From NCBI GenBank assembly GCA_034421515.1, contig DAOUKH010000005.1, positions 1 to 41,454 of the forward strand: a stretch of DNA of 41,454 bases. Reading direction: 5' to 3'. Shown here piece after piece: positions 24,506 through 31,390 of the stretch (within the stretch, counting starts at the first letter, position 1; every line of letters starts with the position of its first letter). Position numbers and translations under genes: made by a program. The notes beneath the pieces were generated by a model. That model saw nothing but the letters and a program-made list of their open reading frames with translations, was not told where the DNA came from and did no database searches. The stretch comes from DAOUKH01 sp034421515 (GTDB lineage Bacteria > Chloroflexota > Dehalococcoidia > SHYB01).

Positions 24506-24898
24506 ATGCTCACCCTCGACGACGCCAACCGCGTAATGCAAGCGGCCATCAAAAAGGCTGCAGAGCTTGACTTCGCGATCAGTGTGGCCGTGGTGGATAG
24601 CGGCGGCCGCCTCGTCGCGTTCGCACGGATGGACGAAGGGGCATGGGCGGCGAATTATGGCGCAATCGGTAAGGCGGTCCTGTCGTCCGCGTTTGCGGGG
24701 CGAACGGAGTCGCTCGAGAAGATCGCCGAGACGCCGATCATGAAAGGTATCATGGAAGCGGCGGGAGGCGGGATGGTACCTGCCGCCGGCGCTGTTCCGC
24801 TCAAGCGGGACGGCATCGTCATCGGCGCCGTGGGCGTAGGCGGCGCAAGAGGCGGCGCCGACGTCGACATCGCCGACGCCGCTGCCGAGGCCCTCTAG
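24506..24898 (+). CDS. GlcG/HbpS-family protein, copy 2
   Basis: The 130-residue product shows the GlcG/HbpS (PF03928) pattern: N-terminal helix, AISVAVVDSGGRLVAFARMD, an IGKAVLS-SAFAGR helix and the C-terminal IVIGAVGVGGARGGADVDIA strand. The start is ATG at 24506 with AGGGGG upstream, which gives the normal family length; an in-frame extension back to 24413 has no support. It is a more canonical member than the copy at 16308. The stop lies two bases from the end of the convergent methyltransferase gene. Confidence 0.88.
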   Translation: MLTLDDANRVMQAAIKKAAELDFAISVAVVDSGGRLVAFARMDEGAWAANYGAIGKAVLSSAFAGRTESLEKIAETPIMKGIMEAAGGGMVPAAGAVPLKRDGIVIGAVGVGGARGGADVDIADAAAEAL

Positions 24899-24900
24899 AC

Positions 24901-25965
24901 CTACCCTCTGATCTCGTAGACCACGTCCACCGCGTCTTCCCAGAGACGGCGCACCCGCTGCAAGCCGGCGGCCGAACAGAGCTCGCGCACCTTTCCCTCG
25001 TGCAGCCCAAGCCTGCCCAGCCCGTCCCCTCCGCTGCGCAGGTTCTCGCTCAGGCAGTACAGCACACTGACCGAGTAGAACATGGCGCCCCTGGGGGAGA
25101 TGTTGTCTTCGAGCCTATCGCCGACGTTCACCTCGTGGAGCAAGAACACCCCATCGGCCCCAATCGCCTCCCGAACACTCGTTAGCGTCGCCGGAATGTC
25201 GGGGAATTCGTGCAGCGCGTCGGCGCACAGCACGAGATCGTAGGAACCGTCGAGCGCTTCAGCCGCATCCTTTCGCTGAAAGCCGACGCGGTCGGCGACG
25301 GCGGCCTCGGCGGCGTTGGCCTCGGCCCGGCCGATGGACGGCTCGAAGACGTCGAAGCCCTCGAACCGGGAGTTGGGAAAGGCGTGCGCTAGCTTGATGA
25401 GCGCTTGGCCCCGGCCGCACCCAAGATCGGCGACACGCCCCCCGCGCGCAAGTTTCGCCTTGACGTCGGGCACCAGGTCGATCCAGTCCGGCAGGTGATG
25501 TTCGTACCAGCGGCTGGTGCAGCGCTCCATTCCCGTCCAGTAGTTGTCGTCGAAGTGCTCCTTCGGGATGCCTCCGCCTTGCTTGAACGCTTCCATCACC
25601 CGTGGCACCCCGGTCTGCAGTGCCGGCAACATCTGGAAGATGCCGCTCATGAACTTGGCGCCGCGCTCCTCCACCAGCACGGGGGCATGCTCCTCAGGCA
25701 TGCGAAAGGCGCCGGTGGCGGGGTCGTAGTCCAGGTATTGGGCCGCGGCCATGGCGCTCAACCACTCCAAGGCGTAGCGCGGAACGATGCCATTCCTATC
25801 GGCGAATTCTTCGCTCGTGGCCGGGCCCCGCTCCGCCAAGTCCTTGAAGAGCCCCAGCCGGTCGCCGATGAAGCACATTTGCATCACCAACGTGCCACTG
25901 AGGTCTTCGCTCACCCGGCTCATCATGCGGGTGAACTTCTCTTGGTTGAAGCCGGCTTGGGTCAT
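24901..25965 (-). CDS. class I SAM methyltransferase with N-terminal winged helix (Rv2258c-like), copy 1
   Basis: The 354-residue product has an N-terminal winged-helix region (about 20-95) and a Rossmann methyltransferase domain with SAM motif I VADLGCGRGQ at 178-187 and an acidic strand end at FEGFDVF near 201-207. DLVLCADALHEF near 245 fits motif II/post-II. The architecture resembles Rv2258c-like methyltransferases; the methyl acceptor is unknown. Its ATG at 25963-25965 overlaps the stop of the upstream hydrolase gene as ATGA, so the two are translationally coupled. That coupling suggests both act on one metabolite. A paralogue lies at 29060-30133. Confidence 0.9.
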   Translation of the reverse strand: MTQAGFNQEKFTRMMSRVSEDLSGTLVMQMCFIGDRLGLFKDLAERGPATSEEFADRNGIVPRYALEWLSAMAAAQYLDYDPATGAFRMPEEHAPVLVEERGAKFMSGIFQMLPALQTGVPRVMEAFKQGGGIPKEHFDDNYWTGMERCTSRWYEHHLPDWIDLVPDVKAKLARGGRVADLGCGRGQALIKLAHAFPNSRFEGFDVFEPSIGRAEANAAEAAVADRVGFQRKDAAEALDGSYDLVLCADALHEFPDIPATLTSVREAIGADGVFLLHEVNVGDRLEDNISPRGAMFYSVSVLYCLSENLRSGGDGLGRLGLHEGKVRELCSAAGLQRVRRLWEDAVDVVYEIRG

Positions 25966-26834
25966 ACCCCCGGGTCCGTCAGAAAATCGACGATGGTCTT
26001 GGCGGCGAATTCGGCGTCCAGGTGGGCCGTGAAATACGTGCCGCCCTGTCCTTCAACAGACTTAACGCGCTTGACCCGTTCGACGGCTCGGTGGTGGTTT
26101 GGGAAGAGGGGATCCTTGACCCCGGTCCAAATGAGGGTCGGGACGGTGATGTCCTCCAGACGCTGCAGGATGTCCATCGAGAAGACCATGTGGTAGGCGT
26201 CCTTACCGGCGTCCCGCGACATCAATTTGGCAAGCACCTCGTGATGGACGAGCTCCTTGGCCTGATCGTCGTAGGGCCGCTCGAAGGCCTGCCCAGCCGT
26301 CGCCATGTCGTTGATGGTGTTCCATGCCTCGACTAAGTGGCTGCCGTCCTCTTCCAACGGGAGCCTCGCGAACCACCGGCGCAGCCGCGGCGACTTGTTC
26401 AGGATGTCTTCCTGGGTCACGCCGTCCTCGTTGTACACCGGCACGCCATTGACGACCAGCTTGTCGACCCGTTCGGGGAATGCCGCGGCGATTTCTACGG
26501 CGATGGAGGCGCCGGTGTGGTGCCCCACCACGTTGGTTTTCTCAAGGCCGACGGTGTCCATAAACGCGACGATGATCCGCGCGTAGTCATTCGCTAGCGG
26601 CTTGTCCATGGGGGGCGGGTCCGACATGCCGAAGCCCGGCGTATCCGGCGCGAAACACTCGAACCTTTCTCCCACCTTGGGAAGGAGCCACTCCCAAGTC
26701 GCCGACCACGCCGCCGATTGGTGAAGAAACACCACCGGCTCTCCCTGCCCGCCGTGACGGTAATGGATCTGGCCAAAAGGCGTGTCCGCATAGGCCCGCA
26801 CGATCCCCGCCGCACCGTCCGTAGCTGTACTCAT
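25962..26834 (-). CDS. alpha/beta-hydrolase-fold protein with GHHTG elbow, copy 2
   Basis: The 290-residue product has an alpha/beta-hydrolase fold: FLHQSAA near 36-42, DTPGFGM at 64-70, elbow VGHHTGAS at 103-110, IWTGVKDP with the usual acidic residue and FTAHLDA with the usual His near the end. The nucleophile position is His106 instead of Ser, Asp or Cys. The acid and His of the triad seem intact, so this is not simple decay. ATG at 26834 follows GGAGG. The gene overlaps the methyltransferase start by four bases. Candidate roles are a lyase, cofactor-free oxygenase or atypical hydrolase; none can be assigned. Confidence 0.9.
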   Translation of the reverse strand: MSTATDGAAGIVRAYADTPFGQIHYRHGGQGEPVVFLHQSAAWSATWEWLLPKVGERFECFAPDTPGFGMSDPPPMDKPLANDYARIIVAFMDTVGLEKTNVVGHHTGASIAVEIAAAFPERVDKLVVNGVPVYNEDGVTQEDILNKSPRLRRWFARLPLEEDGSHLVEAWNTINDMATAGQAFERPYDDQAKELVHHEVLAKLMSRDAGKDAYHMVFSMDILQRLEDITVPTLIWTGVKDPLFPNHHRAVERVKRVKSVEGQGGTYFTAHLDAEFAAKTIVDFLTDPGV

Positions 26835-26866
26835 GACTACGCCTCCTCAATCCGTGGGGTCGGCAC

Positions 26867-26872
26867 ATTCTA
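26867..26872 (-). promoter_or_regulatory. TAGAAT -10-like element before the hydrolase/methyltransferase pair
   Basis: On the minus strand TAGAAT lies 33 bases before the ATG at 26834 and upstream of GAGGAGG. A TTGCTT word occurs 20 bases further upstream, which is longer than the optimal spacer. Confidence 0.25.
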
Positions 26873-27029
26873 CATGAGTGATCGGCCCGATAAAGCAACG
26901 CGCAACCATGCCCGAACAACGACGAAAGAAAGCGCCCTGTGGCTGCGGACGGGCATGGTACTATCGCAGTCCCCAGGGTTCCCCGCCGAACAAGTGCGAG
27001 GACGATACGTTGGGCGGAGGAGGCGTGCC

Positions 27030-27776
27030 ATGACGGACGCGCTAGGCTGGCGAAAAAAGTTTGGCGTGTTGGCGCCCAGCACCAACACGATCGTCGCACC
27101 GGATTACTACCGGATGGCCGTTCCTGGCGTCACGGCCCATTTCACGCGTATCTTCACGCCGACGGCCGACCTGAGCAGCAGCGACGCCGCCGAACAGTTC
27201 CTCAAAGGCATACGCGCTGAAATGCGCAGCGCTTTCGAGCGCGTCCTGACCTGCGAACCGGACTACCTGATCATGGGCATGAGCGCCGAGACGTTCTGGG
27301 GCGGCGCGGCAGGGAACCGGCGGTTGGTGGAGCGCATGGAGGACTGGGCGGGCGGCTTGCGTGTCGCCACGGGCGCGGAGGCCTGTGAGCGATCGCTGAA
27401 GACCTACGGCGTCAACAGGGTCGGCGTCGTCACCCCGTACCAGCCCAACGGGGATGAGAACGTCGTCCGGTTCTTCAACGACGTCGGCGTTGAGGTCGTA
27501 GCGATCAAGGGGCTCCGCTGCCCATCCCCCGTCTCGATTGCCTATGTTGAGGAAGAGACCCTGCGCAATGCGCTCCAAGAAGTCAATGTCGATGGCGTAG
27601 AGGCGCTGGTGCAGGTCGGGACGAACGTCAGCATGGTTGGACTGGCCGATGAGGCGGAGCGCTGGCTGGGTAAGCCCGTCATCGCCATCAACGCCGCCAC
27701 CTGGTGGATGGCCCTGCGCGATAACGGTATCGAGGACAAGGTCTACGGCTGCGGCCGCTTGTTGCGGGAGTTCTAG
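27030..27776 (+). CDS. maleate isomerase / arylmalonate decarboxylase-like protein lacking the catalytic cysteines
   Basis: The 248-residue product has the two-lobed Asp/Glu racemase-superfamily fold: FGVLAPSTNTIV at 11-22, a central YLIMGMSAETFWGG at 79-92 and ALVQVGTNVSM at 192-202. Maleate isomerases and racemases carry Cys at both lobe centres; arylmalonate decarboxylase keeps only the second. Here the first site is Gly-Met-Ser (83-85) and the second Gly-Thr-Asn (197-199), so neither Cys is present. The protein is otherwise well formed and of family length. The start is ATG at 27030 after GGAGGAGG (27015-27022); the upstream open frame is unlikely. It stands alone on the + strand, divergent from the hydrolase. 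Likely acts on a dicarboxylic or keto acid, but the chemistry must differ. Confidence 0.85.
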   Translation: MTDALGWRKKFGVLAPSTNTIVAPDYYRMAVPGVTAHFTRIFTPTADLSSSDAAEQFLKGIRAEMRSAFERVLTCEPDYLIMGMSAETFWGGAAGNRRLVERMEDWAGGLRVATGAEACERSLKTYGVNRVGVVTPYQPNGDENVVRFFNDVGVEVVAIKGLRCPSPVSIAYVEEETLRNALQEVNVDGVEALVQVGTNVSMVGLADEAERWLGKPVIAINAATWWMALRDNGIEDKVYGCGRLLREF

Positions 27777-27786
27777 AATCCGCATT

Positions 27787-27814
27787 TGACGGTCTACAGG
27801 GGCGGGGCTAGACT
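27787..27814 (+). promoter_or_regulatory. candidate promoter for amidohydrolase copy 4
   Basis: TTGACG (27787-27792) is followed after 16 bases by TAGACT (27809-27814); five and four of six positions match the sigma70 consensus. Transcription from about 27821 would give a leader of about 63 bases that contains the hairpin at 27832-27859. Confidence 0.42.
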
Positions 27815-27828
27815 CCGCCCAGAGTAGA
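27793..27828 (+). terminator. stem-loop after the maleate-isomerase-like gene
   Basis: An inner stem GGGCGG/CCGCCC (27800-27805 with 27815-27820) is capped by a nine-base loop and flanked by an outer stem TCTAC/GTAGA (27793-27797 with 27824-27828) across a small internal loop. It lies 16 bases after the upstream stop. There is no U-tract, so it may be a weak terminator or an mRNA end structure. It overlaps the candidate promoter at 27787-27814. Confidence 0.4.
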
Positions 27829-27831
27829 GGC

Positions 27832-27859
27832 CCCTTCCAAGAAGCACCTTCAGGAAGGG
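27832..27859 (+). promoter_or_regulatory. hairpin in the leader of amidohydrolase copy 4
   Basis: CCCTTCC (27832-27838) pairs with GGAAGGG (27853-27859), and inside it GAAG (27841-27844) pairs with CTTC (27848-27851) around a three-base loop. The hairpin ends 24 bases before the GTG at 27884, upstream of its GAGG. It could stabilise the message or modulate initiation. No known riboswitch class is recognised. Confidence 0.35.
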
Positions 27860-27883
27860 CGTCGGTCCTGCGTTGAGGGTGTC

Positions 27884-29008
27884 GTGAACACGTACCGGCT
27901 TATCTCGTCCGATTCGCACGTGGTCGAGCCGCGCAACCTCTGGGAGGAATGGATCGAGCCCGCGTTTCGGGAGCGGGCGCCCCGCGTCGTACCCGAAGAA
28001 GAACGCGACCAATGGATCGCCGATTCCGACGTGCCTATCGGCACCTTCGGCTCCGTCGGCCAAGCCGGGATGCGGTTCGAAGACCGAACGCAAATCACGC
28101 ACTACGGGCGGGCCGACGACATCCCGCCGGGCGGCCGCGACCCCCATGCCCACGCGAGAGACCTCGATCACGACGGCATCCACGCCGACGTCATCTACCC
28201 TTCGGTGACGTTGACGGCGTACATGCTTCCGGCCGGCGATTTGCTGTCCGCAATACTCCGCGCCTACAACAACTGGCTCGGCGATTTCTGTAGCGCGTAC
28301 CCTGGGCGGCTCAATGGCGTCGCGGTGCTCAACGTGGACAACGTCGACGAGGCAATCGGGGAGCTCGACCGCACGGCCAAAATGGGTCTGGTGGGCGCCT
28401 GCATCCCCAGCGCCGCCGGCGAGGTCCGCTACAGCGATCCCAGCTACGAACCCCTATGGGCCGCCGCCCAGGACGCCGGTGTGCCGCTCAGCCTGCACCT
28501 CTTCAGCAACCGCTGGAAACCGGGAATGCCCGCCGGCGTCATGATGAAGAAGGAGACCGCCGACCCCTCCATCACGGTCAACATGGAGCTCTCGGTCCGT
28601 CAGTCCCTCGCCGACATGATCTTCTCGGGCGTCTTCGACCGCTATCCTAAACTCAGGGTGGGAGCCATCGAGTTCGAGGCCTGCTGGGCCGCCTACTTCG
28701 CGCACACGATGGACCGGGCCTACAAGACTGCCGCCTCCCTGAACCGGGTACGCTTCCAGGGAGGCGCCTTGCCCAGCGACCACTTCCGCCGCAACTGCTT
28801 CGTCAGCTTCCAGGAGGACGAAGCGGCAATACGCCTTCGCGACCACATCGGTGTCAAGAATCTGATGTGGGGCAACGACTACCCGCACGCGGAGAGTACC
28901 TTCCCCAAGTCGCGGGAGTTCGTCGATCGCATCCTTGCGGGCATTCCCGAGGATGAACAGCGAAAGATCGCCGGGGAGAACGCCGCGGAGCTCTATCACA
29001 TCACGTGA
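27884..29008 (+). CDS. amidohydrolase-2 family protein (PF04909), copy 4
   Basis: The 374-residue product has Asp10/His12 in SSDSHVVEP, LSLHLFSN and WGNDYPHAES. The second-shell motif is IEFEACW, with Phe where copies 1, 2 and 5 have His. It pairs with copy 3 by its RLISSD start and R-x-R-A-P-x-V-P segment. The start is GTG 27884 with GAGGG eight bases upstream. The gene is convergent with methyltransferase copy 2, leaving 51 bases between stops without an obvious terminator. Confidence 0.92.
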   Translation: MNTYRLISSDSHVVEPRNLWEEWIEPAFRERAPRVVPEEERDQWIADSDVPIGTFGSVGQAGMRFEDRTQITHYGRADDIPPGGRDPHAHARDLDHDGIHADVIYPSVTLTAYMLPAGDLLSAILRAYNNWLGDFCSAYPGRLNGVAVLNVDNVDEAIGELDRTAKMGLVGACIPSAAGEVRYSDPSYEPLWAAAQDAGVPLSLHLFSNRWKPGMPAGVMMKKETADPSITVNMELSVRQSLADMIFSGVFDRYPKLRVGAIEFEACWAAYFAHTMDRAYKTAASLNRVRFQGGALPSDHFRRNCFVSFQEDEAAIRLRDHIGVKNLMWGNDYPHAESTFPKSREFVDRILAGIPEDEQRKIAGENAAELYHIT

Positions 29009-29059
29009 ACTGGGCATCGCGGCCCGCGTGAACAAGGGCGACTTGCGGCGACCGCCGGC

Positions 29060-30133
29060 CTAGGGCCTGATGTCGAAGACCACGTTCACCTTGTCTTCCC
29101 AAAGGCGGCCGACCCGGCTGAAGCCTGCGTCGGCGCAGAGCTCCCGCACCTTCCGGTCGTGCAGGCCGAGCCTCCCAAGACCTTCGCCTCCGCCGTGGAG
29201 GTTGTCCGGCAGGCAAAAGAGCACGCTCGCTGAGTAGAACATGGCCCCCCAAGGGTTGATGTTCTCCCCCAGACTCTCCGCCATGTTGACCTCTTGCAAG
29301 AGAAAGACACCGGCCGGATCGAGGGACGAGCGGACGGCCTTCAGGGTTCCCGGAACGTCGGTGAACTCGTGGAGCGCGTCCGCGCAGAGGATCAGGTCAT
29401 ACGTCTCGGATGCAAGCCCGCCGGCGGCCTCCACGAGCCTGAACTCTGTCCTGTCAGCGACGCCCGCCTCCTCCGCGCTTTCCCGGGCGGCGTCGAGGTT
29501 GGGACCATAGATGTCGACCCCGATGAATCGTGATTTCGGGAAGGCCTGCGCCAGCTTGATCACAGCCTGACCTCGGGAGCAACCGATGTCGGCGCCTAGT
29601 CCCCCCGCGTTGAGCTTCGCCTCGACTGACGGCAGCCGGTGGACCCACTCACGGAGCATCTGGTGGTTGTACCACCTGATGCTGCAGCGCTCCATGCCCG
29701 ACCAGTAGTACTCATCGTAGTGGCTCTTGGGGACGCCGCCGCCTGTCCTGAAGGCCGTGGTGATCTGCTCGATGGCCGAGGAGAGGGCGGGCATCATCTC
29801 GAAGATGCCGCTCATGAACATTGGACCGCCCTCGTCGGCGAGGACCGCGGCATGCTCCGGCGGGAGGGTGAACGCGCCCGTGGAAGGATCGTAGTCGACG
29901 TACTCGGCGGCGGCCATGGCGCTCAGCCATTCCAGGGCATAGCGCTCATGGATCCGGTTGCGGGCCGCGAACTCGGCGTGGGTGGCGCTCCCCTGCTCGG
30001 CAAGGTCCTTGAAGAGAGACAGCCGGTCGCCGATGATGCACAATTGCATGACCATCGTGGCGCTCAGACCCTCACTGACCTTGATCATGAACCCAGCGAG
30101 CTTCTCGTTGTCGATGCCAGGTGCGAACGTCAT
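29060..30133 (-). CDS. class I SAM methyltransferase with N-terminal winged helix (Rv2258c-like), copy 2
   Basis: The 357-residue product is collinear with copy 1 at 24901-25965: the same winged-helix region (for example GDRLSLFKDLAE), FMSGIFEMMPAL, YYWSGMERC and LILCADALHEF. SAM motif I reads GADIGCSRGQ at 180-189, so the middle Gly of the usual G-C-G-x-G is Ser; binding may persist because other residues are conserved. The start at 30133 follows AAGGGGG. It is transcribed away from hydrolase copy 3, with 93 bases between the starts, so the pairing of methyltransferase and hydrolase is kept but the orientation differs from the first pair. Confidence 0.9.
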   Translation of the reverse strand: MTFAPGIDNEKLAGFMIKVSEGLSATMVMQLCIIGDRLSLFKDLAEQGSATHAEFAARNRIHERYALEWLSAMAAAEYVDYDPSTGAFTLPPEHAAVLADEGGPMFMSGIFEMMPALSSAIEQITTAFRTGGGVPKSHYDEYYWSGMERCSIRWYNHQMLREWVHRLPSVEAKLNAGGLGADIGCSRGQAVIKLAQAFPKSRFIGVDIYGPNLDAARESAEEAGVADRTEFRLVEAAGGLASETYDLILCADALHEFTDVPGTLKAVRSSLDPAGVFLLQEVNMAESLGENINPWGAMFYSASVLFCLPDNLHGGGEGLGRLGLHDRKVRELCADAGFSRVGRLWEDKVNVVFDIRP

Positions 30134-30178
30134 TACCGGCCCCCTTGGAAGCGGTTTCGTACCGGCTGGAATGCCCGC

Positions 30179-30184
30179 ATTCTA
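30179..30184 (-). promoter_or_regulatory. TAGAAT -10-like element before methyltransferase copy 2
   Basis: On the minus strand TATAGAAT ends in TAGAAT at 30179-30184, 46 bases before the ATG at 30133. No -35 match is seen. Confidence 0.25.
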
Positions 30185-30226
30185 TACGGATGGAACGGGA
30201 ACGTGGCCGCCCGAGGCCGAGCAGAC

Positions 30227-31117
30227 ATGTCCGGCACGAAGGAGTCGAGCTTGCAGGGAATGAACCCAAGCGGGTCTGCCGTCATACGCAGGGCCTACGC
30301 GCCGACGCGCCGCGGTCAGATGCACTACGCCTACGCGGGCGAAGGCGAAGCCCTCATCCTCCTCCACCATTCCGCAGGCTGGTTCGCGAGCTGGAGTTGG
30401 ATGATGCCGGACTTGGCCGGGCATTGCCGCTGCCTCGCCGTTGACACGCCCGGGTTCGGCATGTCCGACCCGCCCCCCGAGACCTCGCCCACGGTCGCCG
30501 ACTACGCGCGCTGCTTCGTATCGCTAATGGACGCCTTGGACATCGAACGTGCGCACCTCTACGGCCACCACACCGGCGCCTCGATCGCCGTCGAGCTGGC
30601 CGCCGCCTATCCGGACCGGGTCGCCAAGCTCATGCTCAACGGCATCCCGCACTTCGACATGTCGCAAGAGGAGCTGGTGCGGGCCGTCCCCCGGTTGCGC
30701 AACTACTTCAGCTCGGAACCGCTCAGGGAGGACGGCGCCCACCTCCGCGAGACTTGGGACACCATCAGCGACATGGGTAAGGCCATGGGGGCCTTCTCCA
30801 GTCCCCTGGACGCGCAGGCCCTCTGGCTCGTGCAACAGGAGGTGCTGGCGAAACTCCTCGCGGGCAAGAACACCAAGGCGCTCTATAGCGCCATCTGGGA
30901 GTATGACATCTTCGGCCGTCTCGGCGACGTCCGGGCGCCCACTATGGTCTGGAGCGGCGAGCTCGATCCCCTTCGCGTCAATCACGACCGGGCCGTGGCG
31001 CAGGTCCCCGGCGCCCGCAGCGTTACCGGCCCCGGAGGCACGGAGTTTGCCACCCATCTCGACGCAACGGAGCTGGTCCGGAGTATCGTCGATTTCCTGA
31101 ACGAGCCGCTGGCGTGA
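30227..31117 (+). CDS. alpha/beta-hydrolase-fold protein with GHHTG elbow, copy 3
   Basis: The 296-residue product is similar to copy 2: LLHHSAGW near 45-52, DTPGFGMSDPPPE near 73-85, elbow YGHHTGAS at 112-119, MVWSGELDP with the usual acidic residue, and FATHLDA with the usual His. The nucleophile position is His115. The start is uncertain. ATG 30227 is chosen by length, but ATG 30260, in frame, gives a protein more like copy 2, though its AGGGA is too close. It is divergent from methyltransferase copy 2. A 273-base gap follows before amidohydrolase copy 5. Confidence 0.88.
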   Translation: MSGTKESSLQGMNPSGSAVIRRAYAPTRRGQMHYAYAGEGEALILLHHSAGWFASWSWMMPDLAGHCRCLAVDTPGFGMSDPPPETSPTVADYARCFVSLMDALDIERAHLYGHHTGASIAVELAAAYPDRVAKLMLNGIPHFDMSQEELVRAVPRLRNYFSSEPLREDGAHLRETWDTISDMGKAMGAFSSPLDAQALWLVQQEVLAKLLAGKNTKALYSAIWEYDIFGRLGDVRAPTMVWSGELDPLRVNHDRAVAQVPGARSVTGPGGTEFATHLDATELVRSIVDFLNEPLA

Positions 31118-31221
31118 AGGTCCAACCAGGGTGAGCCCTGCACGCCGCTACCGCGACCTAGGCTGCCTTAATCGCTCGCTGCGGCTGCCCTGTGGTTCGG
31201 GCGGGTACACCCTCACAGCGT

Positions 31222-31250
31222 TTGACAAAGCCCAGGTGGTAAATCAGGAT
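31222..31250 (+). promoter_or_regulatory. candidate promoter for amidohydrolase copy 5
   Basis: In the gap 31118-31390, TTGACA (31222-31227) is followed after 17 bases by CAGGAT (31245-31250). It would give a leader of about 135 bases to the ATG at 31391. No gene or strong hairpin is seen elsewhere in this gap. Confidence 0.35.
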
Positions 31251-31390
31251 ACGCATTGACCGGGCGGTGAACGCCTCGGTTGCCAAGGCAGGGTGCAGGG
31301 CGGCGAACGCGGCCGCCGACGAGACGGCCGGTTGTGGAAGATGGGACTGCACCAACATCCCGGGGAGCGTGATAGGCGCGGAGGGGACGG

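Noticed and set aside
26718..27029. N-terminal extension of the maleate-isomerase-like protein.
   Set aside because: It overlaps the divergent hydrolase gene, while the ATG at 27030 has a strong GGAGGAGG and gives family length.
29639..30226. Long N-terminal extension of hydrolase copy 3.
   Set aside because: It is antisense to methyltransferase copy 2, and the extra residues have no relation to the alpha/beta-hydrolase fold.
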